Origin: Bordetella parapertussis | GTDB taxonomy: Bacteria; Pseudomonadota; Gammaproteobacteria; Burkholderiales; SG8-41 | Assembly (NCBI GenBank): GCA_945861275.1 | Contig: CAMATZ010000019.1 | Span: forward strand, 1-64,000 | Reading direction: 5' to 3' | DNA length: 64,000 nucleotides | In this document: positions 27,230-35,752 of the stretch, piece after piece | Layout of the letters: each line of letters begins with the position of its first letter | Numbering within the stretch: the first letter of the stretch is position 1 | Translations under genes and position numbers: made by a program | Notes under the pieces: model-generated | What the model was told of the DNA's origin: nothing | The model's database searches: none | Seen by the model: the letters and a program-made list of their open reading frames with translations, nothing else

Positions 27230-27325
27230 AAGGGTGAGTAGTTCGTGAAGAGTGAAGAGTGAAGGGGGCACGTCAACCCCAAGAGCGGGGTACCCCTTCA
27301 CGCTTCACTCTTCACAGCCGTTCAC
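27230..27325. repeat. Inverted repeat between convergent genes
   Basis: GTGAAGAGTGAAGAGTGAAG (about 27244) is mirrored by CTTCACGCTTCACTCTTCAC (about 27296-27315), giving a long imperfect stem with an internal GTACCCC segment. Placement between convergent lplT and the cupin gene suggests a bidirectional transcript-end structure. Confidence 0.55.
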
Positions 27326-27333
27326 GTCCTGGC

Positions 27334-27852
27334 TCACACCGCTTCAAACTTAAGCCGCTTCACCTTGGTCATGTCGGTGCCTTCGATGCGTATCAGCTTG
27401 GTCGATGACGCGCGGCTCGGCGAATGCAGGTCGCCTTCGTTATACAGGTGCGCGATGCCCGGCGTCAGCTTGTAGGTGCGCACATGCTTTACCTTGCCCG
27501 GCACTTCGGCGCTGGCTTTTTCGAGCAGCGACCAGTCGTTCATGGCTGTCTCACCGCGCGCCTGGCCGTAAATTGCCCAGGAATGGCCGTGATCGTGGGG
27601 TCCGCTTTCCTTGGGGCCTTCGTAGTTGTGCGCGATGATGCAAAAGCCGAATTCGGGATCCTGATACAGAATATTGCGTTCTTTATCGTTGCTGTCCACG
27701 TATTTCGCGACAAATTGCTCGTCCCTCAATACTTGCGACAACAGGTTGACGACTTTGCGGCGGCCCGCCGGGCCGGGTTGTGCCTTGATAGCTTCGTGGC
27801 ATTGGGCAGCGAAGGTTTCCAGCGTTTGTCCCACCTGTTCCATATTTCCCAT
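27334..27852 (-). CDS. Cysteine-dioxygenase-like cupin protein
   Basis: ATG 27852 follows CAGGAG. The 172-residue protein has a single cupin barrel with a metal-binding pattern GPHDHGHSWAIYGQARGETA (two His of the first motif) and a late His in IAHLYNEGDLHSPS. This resembles the type I cysteine dioxygenase family, which oxidises thiols with non-haem iron. The conserved Cys-Tyr crosslink of mammalian enzymes is not obvious. Substrate is unassigned. Confidence 0.7.
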   Translation of the reverse strand: MGNMEQVGQTLETFAAQCHEAIKAQPGPAGRRKVVNLLSQVLRDEQFVAKYVDSNDKERNILYQDPEFGFCIIAHNYEGPKESGPHDHGHSWAIYGQARGETAMNDWSLLEKASAEVPGKVKHVRTYKLTPGIAHLYNEGDLHSPSRASSTKLIRIEGTDMTKVKRLKFEAV

Positions 27853-27990
27853 AACGGTCTCCTGTGAATGTGCGCGAGATGAGATTGTGCGCCTAATCAT
27901 CCCACTTTGAAAAGGGGGCTATCTAACGGCACGCCAGCCATGACAAAATGCTGCTGGCGTGCCATGACGAAGCGAAGCGAAGGAATCCAC

Positions 27991-28962
27991 ATGCTGCAAG
28001 AATTCAAGGGCTTGGCGCTCGCGGGGCTGGCCGTTGTAACTTCCGCTGCACCAGCCCAACCGTACCCCCAGCGCCCCATCCGCATGATCGCCGCGCAATC
28101 GGCCGGCTCGTCACTGGATACGATATTGCGCATCTTCGCCGCGAAAATGACTGAGTCGCTGGGCCAGCAGATCGTGATCGACAATCGCGGCGGCGCCGGC
28201 GGCACCATCGGCGTGGAACTGGCGGCACGCGCAGCCGCCGACGGCTACACCCTGCTGGCAGGCGCTTCGAGTTCCATGATCGTGTCCAGTTTCACTTACA
28301 AAAAGCTGCCGTTCGATACGCTGAAAGACTTCGCACCGATTTCACTGTTCGCCAATGTCGAAGCCGTGTTCGTGGTCAATCCCGCGCTGCCGGTCAAAAG
28401 CGTAAGCGAATTTCTGGCATTGGTGAGATCACAGCCCGGCAAGCTCAACATGGGATCGGCCGGCGTCGGCTCCTCCAGCCATCTGGCAGGATTATTGTTC
28501 GTCAGTTTCACCGGCATCCACACCACGCACGTGCCCTACAAAGGCGGCGGGCCGATGACTACTGCCGTGGTCGGCGGCGAAGCGCAATGGGCGATCTCAC
28601 CGGCAGCGGCGCTGGTCGGACAGATCCGCGCCGGGCGTCTCAGAGCCATTGCGATTTCTTCCAGACAGCGCTCGCCGATATTGCCGGAACTGCCCACCAT
28701 CGCCGAAGCCGGCGTGCCGGGTTACGAATACGTCAGCTGGAACGGCGTACTCGCCCCGGTGGGCACGCCGCGCGCCATCATCAGCCAGGTGCACGGCGTG
28801 ATGCGCAAAGTCGCGGCCATGCCCGACGTACGGGAACAGTTCGCTACGCAAGGTCTCGCGCCCAGCGCCAGTGAATCGCCCGAAGAAATGGCGCGCATGA
28901 TACGCGCCGACTACGCGACCATCGGCAAAGTCGTGAAGGCAGCGGGCATCAGGCCGGAGTGA
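27991..28962 (+). CDS. Bug-family TTT solute-binding protein
   Basis: ATG 27991 after AAGGAA gives a signal peptide (LQEFKGLALAGLAVVTSAAPA). The 323-residue protein has PQRPIRMIAAQSAGSSLD, a variant of the usual PFPPGG(S/T)D loop, and then DNRGGAGGTIG, AADGYTLLAG, LPFDTLKDFAP, THVPYKGGG and LPTIAEAGVPGYEY. The altered ligand-loop (AQSAGSSLD) suggests a different ligand. It is the first gene of an operon with an FGE-like protein (3 bp) and a 2-keto-pentenoate-hydratase-like enzyme. Confidence 0.92.
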   Translation: MLQEFKGLALAGLAVVTSAAPAQPYPQRPIRMIAAQSAGSSLDTILRIFAAKMTESLGQQIVIDNRGGAGGTIGVELAARAAADGYTLLAGASSSMIVSSFTYKKLPFDTLKDFAPISLFANVEAVFVVNPALPVKSVSEFLALVRSQPGKLNMGSAGVGSSSHLAGLLFVSFTGIHTTHVPYKGGGPMTTAVVGGEAQWAISPAAALVGQIRAGRLRAIAISSRQRSPILPELPTIAEAGVPGYEYVSWNGVLAPVGTPRAIISQVHGVMRKVAAMPDVREQFATQGLAPSASESPEEMARMIRADYATIGKVVKAAGIRPE

Positions 28963-28965
28963 AGG

Positions 28966-29745
28966 ATGCGGCGGTGGCTCATACTCGGGTTTGCGTGCAT
29001 GAGCGCATGCGCGTGTGCATACGCGGCAGATGACATGGTGAGCATAGCCGCCGGCACCTTTACCATGGGCCGCGACGACGGACCCGACGACGAGCGCCCT
29101 GCACATCAAATCACATTGCCGGCGTTTCACATCGACCGGCTGCCGGTGACCAATGCGCAATTCGCGCAGTTTCTGAATGCGCGCGGCCACAGCAGCGCCA
29201 AGGGCGAGCGGCTTTACGACCACGACGACAACGATGCGCGCATCCATCAGGTCGCCGGCAAATACACAGCCGACCGCGGGTTTGAGAACCATCCCGTGGT
29301 GGAACCTTCCTGGCTGGGCGCGCGTGAGTATTGCACCTGGCGCGGCAAACGATTGCCTAGCGAAGCCGAGCGCGAGAAAGCCGCGCGTGGCACCGACGGG
29401 CGCAAATACCCGTGGGGCAGCGTTGCGCCGGACCGCACGCGTGCGCAGTTTGGCGCACGCTTCAATGACACCGCGCCGGTTGAAAATTTCGCTGCGGGCG
29501 CGAGCGCCTACGGCGTGCTCGGCCTGGCGGGCAACGCGTGGGAATGGGTGTCGAGCGCCTATCGCCCGTACCCCTATCGCACCGACGACGGTCGCGAGGA
29601 CTTAACGCCCGGCCCGGTGCGTGCCACGCGTGGTGGCGCACACGATTCACCCGCCGAAGAAATCACCGCCACCCAGCGCGGACGCAACCTGTCGCGCAAC
29701 CCGCGTGCGGGGCATCACAACATCAGCTTTCGCTGTGCAAAATAA
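28966..29745 (+). CDS. Exported SUMF1/FGE-domain protein
   Basis: The 259-residue protein has a signal peptide (LILGFACMSACACAYA), then an FGE-sulfatase (SUMF1) domain: MVSIAAGTFTMGRDDGPDDE, PVTNAQFAQFLNARGHSSA, RLPSEAEREKAARGTDGRKY and LGLAGNAWEWVSSAY. The C-terminal RGGAHDSPAEEI / GHHNISFRC part lacks the two active-site Cys of true formylglycine-generating enzymes. It is probably not a sulfatase activator but one of the many binding or structural SUMF1-fold proteins. It begins 3 bp after the SBP stop. Confidence 0.82.
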   Translation: MRRWLILGFACMSACACAYAADDMVSIAAGTFTMGRDDGPDDERPAHQITLPAFHIDRLPVTNAQFAQFLNARGHSSAKGERLYDHDDNDARIHQVAGKYTADRGFENHPVVEPSWLGAREYCTWRGKRLPSEAEREKAARGTDGRKYPWGSVAPDRTRAQFGARFNDTAPVENFAAGASAYGVLGLAGNAWEWVSSAYRPYPYRTDDGREDLTPGPVRATRGGAHDSPAEEITATQRGRNLSRNPRAGHHNISFRCAK

Positions 29746-29759
29746 TTGTTTAAAAACAA

Positions 29760-30575
29760 ATGCTTATGCATAACATCGCACAGGAATTGCTGAGCGCCTG
29801 GGACAGCGGACAGCTCGTGCCCTCGATCCTTGCGCGGCATCCTGCATTCAACTGGGACGATGCGTATGGGATTTCCGCCGCACTCATAAAACTGCGCCGC
29901 GAACGCGGCGAAAAAACCGTCGGTCGCAAGATCGGCTTCACCAACCGCAACATCTGGCCGCAGTACGGCGCGACCTCGCCGATCTGGCATCCTGTTTATG
30001 ACCGCACCGTGGTGTTCGCGGACGAGGGCAACGCCACAGTGTCGCTCGCCCATAGTTCGCAGCCGCTGATCGAGCCGGAAATCGCATTCAAACTGCGTGC
30101 GCCGGTGGCGGCGAACTGCACCGAACCGGCTGACATTCTGCGCGCCATCGAATGGTACGCGCCCAGTTTCGAAATCGTGTGCTGCCATTTCGCCGGCTGG
30201 AAATGTTCACCCGCCGAATTTGCGGCAGATTTTTCGTTGCACTGGCGGCTGGTGGTTGGTACGCCGGTTGTGGTCGGTGACGACCTTGCAGCGCTGTCGC
30301 AGCAACTGCGTGATTGCCACGTCACGCTCTCAAAAAACGACAGCGTGATGGATCGTGGCATCGGCGCCAACGCGCTGGATCATCCCGCACTCGCACTCGC
30401 TTTTCTCGCCGACATACTCGCGCAGCAACCGGCCTTTGATCCGTTGGCAGCGGGAGAGATCATTACTACCGGAACGCTGACAGCGGCACTGCCCATTAAA
30501 GCGGGCGAGACCTGGCAATCGCGCTATGAAGGGCTGCCGGGCGTGAGCGGGTTGACGTTGCGCTTTACCGAATGA
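29760..30575 (+). CDS. 2-keto-4-pentenoate hydratase-like protein (FAH family)
   Basis: The 271-residue protein has MhpD/2-oxopent-4-enoate hydratase features: VGRKIGFTNRNIWPQYG near the N-terminus, the metal-binding block LIEPEIAFKL, the segment IEWYAPSFEIVCCHF and the C-terminal ITTGTLTAALPIKAGETW. Such enzymes hydrate 2-hydroxy-2,4-dienoates in meta-cleavage pathways or decarboxylate related acids. It is third in the SBP-led operon (14 bp gap). ATG 29760 and ATG 29766 are both possible and lie inside an AT-rich motif seen elsewhere in the window. Confidence 0.78.
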   Translation: MLMHNIAQELLSAWDSGQLVPSILARHPAFNWDDAYGISAALIKLRRERGEKTVGRKIGFTNRNIWPQYGATSPIWHPVYDRTVVFADEGNATVSLAHSSQPLIEPEIAFKLRAPVAANCTEPADILRAIEWYAPSFEIVCCHFAGWKCSPAEFAADFSLHWRLVVGTPVVVGDDLAALSQQLRDCHVTLSKNDSVMDRGIGANALDHPALALAFLADILAQQPAFDPLAAGEIITTGTLTAALPIKAGETWQSRYEGLPGVSGLTLRFTE

Positions 30576-30639
30576 CCTGCGCGGCGCGCGCGATGCATAC
30601 TCCCGTTGCAGCCAGCGACAGAAACAGAGTTAATTCCGA

Positions 30640-30727
30640 GCTAAAGCCGTAGCGTGCGCTGTGCGCGCGATTCACGCGCATTCCGGTAACCCACGCAGGC
30701 TGACGTGCGCACAGCGCACGCTACATT
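30640..30727. repeat. Inverted repeat AGCGTGCGCTGTGCG...CGCACAGCGCACGCT
   Basis: GTAGCGTGCGCTGTGCGCGC at about 30649 is mirrored by CGTGCGCACAGCGCACGCTA at about 30704-30723. The arms lie between a plus-strand and a minus-strand gene end, like the other intergenic palindromes in the window. The rest of the 200-bp gap has nothing recognisable. Confidence 0.65.
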
Positions 30728-30777
30728 GTTGCGCTTGTTTTCACCTCTTGGCGGCAGGTGCGTGCCGCCCCAGCCGG

Positions 30778-31761
30778 TTATTCCGCCCGCATGCCGCGTT
30801 CCTTGACCACGCGGCTCCATTTCTTCACCTCGGCGGCAAGGAACGTTGCAGTCTGCTCCGGCGTAGCGCCGATGATGCCGAGGTCGTCCTGCTTGAAACG
30901 CTGGATGAGATCCGGCGACTTCAGCGCCGCCTTGATCCGCTCGTTCAGCAAGCCGATGATGTGCTTCGGTGTGCCTTTGGGCGCGACTATCACGTGCCAC
31001 GCCTGGAACTCATAGCCTGGAAGTCCCGCTTCCGAGATGGTGGGGACATCCGGCAGGGTACCGGCACGCTGCGTGCCGGTTACCGCGATGGCACGGATGC
31101 GTCCGGCCCGGATGTGGGGCACCGCGCCCGCGGTCGAGTTGTAGAGGAGGTCGATCTCTCCTCCCATCACTGCAATTAGGGCTGGTGCGCCGCCCTTGAA
31201 GTGCACGGCGACCGTGTTCACCTTGGCCATCAGATTGAACAGTTCGCCCGCAACATGCGGATTGGTGCCTATGCCGGCCGTGCCATAGTTCAGCGCGCCG
31301 GGTTTTGCACGGGCGACTGCGATCAACTCCTTCACCGTGCGCGCCGGGACGGACGGGTGCAGGCCGAGGAATGAGGTCTGATTCGCCATCAACATGATGG
31401 CTTCGAAATCGCGCTGCACGTCGTAGGCCGGCTTGGCCACCATTGCGGGATTGACCACGAACGGCATGGTATTCGACAACAGCATGTAACCGTCAGGGGC
31501 GGCGCGCGCGACCAGTTCGCTGCCGATGTTGCCGGAAGCGCCACTGCGATTGTCGATGATCACCTGCTGGCCGAGACTTTCCGAGAGCTTGGGGCTTATG
31601 AAGCGCGCGATGATGTCGGTCGAACCGCCGGGCGGGAACGGCACGATCCAGCGCACCGCTTTGAGCGGCCACGGATCACCCTGCGCCCCGGCAGGCGCCG
31701 GCATAAAAGCCATGACGACGCTCGACAGCAGTACCGCGTAACGGAATTGTAGTTTCAGCAT
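30778..31761 (-). CDS. Bug-family TTT solute-binding protein
   Basis: The 327-residue protein has a signal peptide (LKLQFRYAVLLSSVVMAFMPAPAGA) and Bug blocks FPPGGSTDIIARFI, DNRSGASGNIG, APDGYMLLSN, VAVHFKGGAPA (in place of HVPYKG) and VPTISEAGLPGYEF. It starts 36 bp after the SDR gene 31798-32610 on the same strand, so the SDR and SBP are probably co-transcribed. Confidence 0.92.
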   Translation of the reverse strand: MLKLQFRYAVLLSSVVMAFMPAPAGAQGDPWPLKAVRWIVPFPPGGSTDIIARFISPKLSESLGQQVIIDNRSGASGNIGSELVARAAPDGYMLLSNTMPFVVNPAMVAKPAYDVQRDFEAIMLMANQTSFLGLHPSVPARTVKELIAVARAKPGALNYGTAGIGTNPHVAGELFNLMAKVNTVAVHFKGGAPALIAVMGGEIDLLYNSTAGAVPHIRAGRIRAIAVTGTQRAGTLPDVPTISEAGLPGYEFQAWHVIVAPKGTPKHIIGLLNERIKAALKSPDLIQRFKQDDLGIIGATPEQTATFLAAEVKKWSRVVKERGMRAE

Positions 31762-31797
31762 GGTGTGCCTTTCGGGATGGTTGCGGTGCCGGTCGAC

Positions 31798-32610
31798 TCA
31801 ATCCTCACCATCATAGATTTTCAGATAGGTAGAACGCCCGCCGTCGGCGGCAATCGTCGTCCCCGTCAGCATGCGTGAATCATCCGACGCCAGAAACAGC
31901 GCGATGGCCGCGATGTCCTCCGAACTGCCATGCGAAAAGGGATACAGTTTTTGCATTTTCATGCGCGTACGCGCCGCGGGACCGGGCTTTTCCGCCAGCA
32001 TGAAATCCTTGTTTTCGTAGCGCTTGATCTGCCGCTCGGTGCGCACCGAGCCCGGCGCAATCGCATTGGCGCGGATGCCGTACTGCACATACTGCGCTGC
32101 CAGTGTTTTGGTGAATGAAATAATGCCGCCCTTGGTCGCCGCATACGCCGGCTTCATCGAACCCATCAGCCCCAGATGCGAGGTCACGTTGATGATCACG
32201 CCGCCGCCCGCTTTGATCAGGTGCGGTATGCCGTGGCGGCAGCTCAAAAAAGGATGCAGCAGGTTGAGATTGATGGTGTGATGCCACACCGCGAGATCCA
32301 TCTCATGCACCGGCACGTCTTCCTGCAACGAACCGCCCGCGCAGTTAAAAATAATATCCAGCCGGCCGAAATGCGCGATGGTCGCATCCATCGCGCGCTT
32401 CATGCTGTCATCCTGGGTGACGTCGGTTTCGACGAAAAGCGCATCGCCGCCGGCCGCGCGAATTTCACGTTCGGCAGCCTCACCCACCTCGCGATTTAAT
32501 TCGATGATCGCCACCTTCGCACCCTCGGCCACATACGCCCTGGCAGTCGCTTTCGCGATGCCCGCGCCCGCGCCGGTTAGAAACGCCACTTTGTCTTTCA
32601 GTTTTGCCAC
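31798..32610 (-). CDS. Short-chain dehydrogenase/reductase (classical SDR)
   Basis: The 270-residue protein starts at GTG 32610 behind GGGGG. It has the Rossmann motif TGAGAGIAKATA, the NxAG motif FNCAGG, the catalytic Ser region VTSHLG and the YxxxK motif YAATKGG, followed by RANAIAPGSVRTE. It is probably an NAD(P)-dependent alcohol or hydroxy-acid dehydrogenase. It sits between two Bug SBP genes on the same strand. Confidence 0.88.
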   Translation of the reverse strand: MAKLKDKVAFLTGAGAGIAKATARAYVAEGAKVAIIELNREVGEAAEREIRAAGGDALFVETDVTQDDSMKRAMDATIAHFGRLDIIFNCAGGSLQEDVPVHEMDLAVWHHTINLNLLHPFLSCRHGIPHLIKAGGGVIINVTSHLGLMGSMKPAYAATKGGIISFTKTLAAQYVQYGIRANAIAPGSVRTERQIKRYENKDFMLAEKPGPAARTRMKMQKLYPFSHGSSEDIAAIALFLASDDSRMLTGTTIAADGGRSTYLKIYDGED

Positions 32611-32675
32611 GCAACCCCCTTGTTAATCCGCTTTGATATCCAGTGGTTTTACCAATAGTGTAAGGCCTTTATCAC

Positions 32676-32782
32676 GTAGGGCGGGAGGACCCCGGACTTG
32701 ATCCGGGGGTATCCCGCCGTTATGCCGCGTCCGGTGGAGAACGCCGAATGGCGGGATACGCTGCACTCCTCCCGCCCTACCC
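32676..32782. repeat. Inverted repeat GTAGGGCGGGAGGA...TCCTCCCGCCCTAC
   Basis: Arms CGTAGGGCGGGAGGACC (about 32676) and ACTCCTCCCGCCCTACC (about 32766-32782) enclose an inner pair (CGGGGGTATCCCGCC / GGCGGGATACG). It separates two minus-strand genes, so it may weaken read-through from the SBP gene upstream. Confidence 0.6.
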
Positions 32783-33742
32783 TCACTCAATTTTCAACTT
32801 CGCCTCGCGCACCACCTTCACCCACTCGTCGTATTCCTTTTTCGCGCGCGCGGCGAGCGCCGCCGGGGTGCCGCCGGTAACGGCCAGGCCCTGCGCGTCC
32901 ATCGTGTTCTTGACACTGCCCTCCTGCAGGATTTTGTTCACCTCGGCGTTCAGCCGGGTCACAATGGCCTGCGGCGTGCCTTTGGGAAAAAACATGCCGT
33001 AGTACGTGCCTGACTCATAACCGGGCACCGTTTCTGCAATCGCCGGCAGATTTGGCAGGGTGTGCCAACGCTTGGCGCTGGTCACGCCCAGCGCGCGCAA
33101 GCGGCCGCTGGTATAAAAAGGCTGCGACCCCAGCATGCCGGCCACCATCACCTGGGTCTGTCCCGCCATCAGTTCCGGCATCGCCACGCCGGTGCTCTTG
33201 TACGGCACATGGATCATCTTGATGCCCGCCATGCTCAGGAACAACTCGGTCGACAAATGCGTGTTCCCACCTATCCCGGTAGACGCGAACACCAGTGAGT
33301 CCGGCTTCGCGCGCGCCAGCGTAATCAGTTCCCTGGTCGTCTTCACCGGCAGCGCCGGATGCACCACCAGTACGTTGGCTACATAACCCAGCTCCACCAC
33401 CGGGATCAACGCATCAAACGGATCGTATCCCAGCTTGCGCGTGGCCGAGGTCGCGGAATAACTGCCGGAGATACTCATCACGGTGTAGCCGTCCGGCGGC
33501 GCCTTCGCCGTCAACTCCATGCCGATGGCTCCGCCCGCCCCACCACGATTATCGATGACGAATGGCTGGCCCAGCGCTTCGGTGAGCTTTAGCGCCACCG
33601 GCCGCGCCGTCAGATCGGAGCCACCGCCGGGGGCGAAGGGCACGATGACGCGCACGGTTTTTGCGGGCCACGATTGGGCGAAGGCGGCAGACGCCAGCAG
33701 TGTGATAACAACAGCGCTTGTGCAACGGGTGAAATTCTTCAT
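32783..33742 (-). CDS. Bug-family TTT solute-binding protein
   Basis: ATG 33742 follows GGAGG. The 319-residue protein has a signal peptide (FTRCTSAVVITLLASAAFA) and Bug blocks FAPGGGSDLTARPV, DNRGGAGGAIG, PPDGYTVMSIS, LGYDPFDALIP, IHVPYKSTG and LPAIAETVPGYESG. It is followed, across a palindromic repeat, by an SDR and another SBP gene. Confidence 0.92.
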   Translation of the reverse strand: MKNFTRCTSAVVITLLASAAFAQSWPAKTVRVIVPFAPGGGSDLTARPVALKLTEALGQPFVIDNRGGAGGAIGMELTAKAPPDGYTVMSISGSYSATSATRKLGYDPFDALIPVVELGYVANVLVVHPALPVKTTRELITLARAKPDSLVFASTGIGGNTHLSTELFLSMAGIKMIHVPYKSTGVAMPELMAGQTQVMVAGMLGSQPFYTSGRLRALGVTSAKRWHTLPNLPAIAETVPGYESGTYYGMFFPKGTPQAIVTRLNAEVNKILQEGSVKNTMDAQGLAVTGGTPAALAARAKKEYDEWVKVVREAKLKIE

Positions 33743-33794
33743 GGGTGTTACCTCCGGCTATGCAATTACCTGGCGATGGCGGGCTGCATTAACA

Positions 33795-34020
33795 GCGGTA
33801 GCCCGGACGAAGCATAACGAAATCCGGGTATCCCTGCGCTGGAATCCGAAATGCACAGCGCCAGGCCCCCAGGGTAAATTTGTTCTCAGAGAATAGCGTA
33901 GGGTGGGCAGACAGGTTTATCGTCTGCCCACGCGGTTGGGTATCCGCGTGGGCACAAAAGCGTGCCCACCCTACCGTCATTGATTTTCATCATAAATTTC
34001 AGAGAACAAATTTACCCTGA
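33795..34020. repeat. Nested palindromic repeats between divergent genes
   Basis: A perfect 17-bp inverted pair, AGGGTAAATTTGTTCTC (33871-33887) and its complement (34002-34018), encloses a second palindrome built of CGTAGGGTGGGCAG and GTGCCCACCCTACC. To the left is a GTAGCCCGGA-type half (33797). The 355 bp between the SBP start and the amidohydrolase start hold these repeats and no gene that I recognise. Confidence 0.7.
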
Positions 34021-34097
34021 CCTGCCTCCGTTCTGGACGCGGCGGGTGCGACCTGTTTTAATACCCTGAAACCGCTTACCACAAAGGAGCTTTCCCG

Positions 34098-34940
34098 ATG
34101 ACGATCATTGATTCCCAGGTTCACGTCTATGAGGCGAACACCCCGAAACGGCCCTGGCACAATGTGCCGAATTGGCCCGATCACGTCACCGGTGACGAGA
34201 TGGTAGCGGCGATGGACAAGGTCGGCGTCGACGGTGCGATCTTCATCTCCGCCTTTTCCATGTACCAGTACGACGCCAGCTATGCGGTGGAAGTGCAACG
34301 CGCCCATCCCGGCCGCTTCGCCATCGTCAAGCCGGTCGACCCGGATAATCCGGCGGTGGCCGATGTCATCGCCGACTGGAAGAAGTCGCCGGGCACCGTC
34401 GGCATCCGCATCATGATGACCAAGGAGGCGAAGCGCGACCCGCATGACCCGGGCCTCGACCGCATTCTGCGCGCAGCCGTAAAGCACGACTTTCCGGTCA
34501 ACATGCTGTGCTGGGGCAACGTGGACGCAGGCATTGCACTGATCGACCGCCATCCCGACACGCGATTCATCCTCGACCATCTGTGCATCATGCAGCCGCG
34601 CACACCGCCCGCCCCGCCGCAGCCCTGGGCCGACCTGCCGAAGGTGCTGGACCTTGCCAAGCGCCCGAACGCGGTGATCAAGGTCAGCGGCGCGTGCACG
34701 CTGTCCAAGGAGCCGTATCCTTTCCCGGACATCTGGGACCCGCTCGCCCGCGTCTTCGACGCCTGGGGTTTTGAGCGCTGCCTGTGGGGCACCGACTGGA
34801 CCCGCGCCTTCGCGGTCGTCAATTACGAACAGGCGGTCGAGCCCTTCCGCCTGACTGAGCGCCTGAGTGAAAGTGAACGGGCGATGCTGATGGGTGGCGC
34901 GTGCGCCAAGGCCTACGGCTGGTCGCCGAAAAAAGGTTAG
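34098..34940 (+). CDS. Amidohydrolase-2 family metal-dependent hydrolase
   Basis: ATG 34098 follows AAAGGAG. The 280-residue TIM-barrel protein starts IIDSQVHVYE (H-x-H-like metal motif reduced to QVH) and has NMLCWGNVDAGI, the RFILDHLCIM block, a KVSGACTLS block and the C-terminal metal Asp in CLWGTDWTRAF. It resembles the 2-pyrone-4,6-dicarboxylate lactonase (LigI)/amidohydrolase-2 group, which opens lactones or decarboxylates aromatic acids. It converges on the SDR of the signalling operon, and the two coding ends overlap by 4 bp. Confidence 0.82.
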   Translation: MTIIDSQVHVYEANTPKRPWHNVPNWPDHVTGDEMVAAMDKVGVDGAIFISAFSMYQYDASYAVEVQRAHPGRFAIVKPVDPDNPAVADVIADWKKSPGTVGIRIMMTKEAKRDPHDPGLDRILRAAVKHDFPVNMLCWGNVDAGIALIDRHPDTRFILDHLCIMQPRTPPAPPQPWADLPKVLDLAKRPNAVIKVSGACTLSKEPYPFPDIWDPLARVFDAWGFERCLWGTDWTRAFAVVNYEQAVEPFRLTERLSESERAMLMGGACAKAYGWSPKKG

Positions 34941-35752
34941 GCCTTGCGCCTTCGCTTGTTGTACTGGTCAGCGAGCACGTTGCGCACGTGCGGAAAACCA
35001 ATCGAGGTTGCACCACCGTCGACGACGATCTCGCTGCCCGTAATGTAGCTCGATTCGTCGCTCGCGAGAAAAAGCACGCACTGCGCGATCTCAATAGGCC
35101 GCGCTGCACGCGCCATCGGGATCGCCTGCTTGTTGGCTTCGCGATAGGCCGGCGACGCGTTCGCCTCCATTCCAGTCTCCGCTACCTGTGCTGGATGCAC
35201 TGAGTTCACCCGCACCCCCCAAGGCAGATACTGCAGTGCGGTGGCCTTGGTCACACCGCGCAGCCCCCACTTGCTCGCCGCGTAGCAGACGCCGGGATGG
35301 CCCACCAGCGCCGCCGTCGACGAAATGTTCACGATCGAACCGCCGCCGGAATCACGCATCAGCGGCAGCACCGCGCGCGTGCCGATCATCGGTCCCGTGA
35401 GGTTGATGGCGAGCACGCGCGCCCATTCGCGATCGGTCACATCCGCAACCGGCGTGCGGCTAACCACCCCCGCGTTGTTCACCAACACATGGATGCCGCC
35501 GAATTCACGCTGCGCGAACTTCACGGCGCGCGTCCAGTGTGAGGTTTTCGTGACATCGAGGTTGATGTATGCCGCGCGTCCGCCGCGCTTGACGATCGTC
35601 CTCGCGAGCGCCTTGCCGGGCCCGTCGCTGACGTCCGCCAGGATAACGGCCGCACCCTCGGCCGCGAACAACTCGGCCTCGACCAGCCCCTGGCCTCCGC
35701 TCGCACCCGTGATCAGGGCGATCTTGCCCTGCAGCCTGCCGTTCTTGCTCAT
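34937..35752 (-). CDS. Short-chain dehydrogenase/reductase in a signalling operon
   Basis: The 271-residue classical SDR has the motifs TGASGGQGLVEA, VLVNNAGVVSR, a Ser in SIVNISSTAAL, YAASKWG and RVNSVHPAQVAE. Its ATG overlaps the stop of the receiver/cyclase gene by 4 bp, so it is translated together with the kinase operon upstream. This is an uncommon partner for a two-component system. The reaction is likely NAD(P)-dependent oxidation of an alcohol, with unknown substrate. Confidence 0.87.
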   Translation of the reverse strand: MSKNGRLQGKIALITGASGGQGLVEAELFAAEGAAVILADVSDGPGKALARTIVKRGGRAAYINLDVTKTSHWTRAVKFAQREFGGIHVLVNNAGVVSRTPVADVTDREWARVLAINLTGPMIGTRAVLPLMRDSGGGSIVNISSTAALVGHPGVCYAASKWGLRGVTKATALQYLPWGVRVNSVHPAQVAETGMEANASPAYREANKQAIPMARAARPIEIAQCVLFLASDESSYITGSEIVVDGGATSIGFPHVRNVLADQYNKRRRKA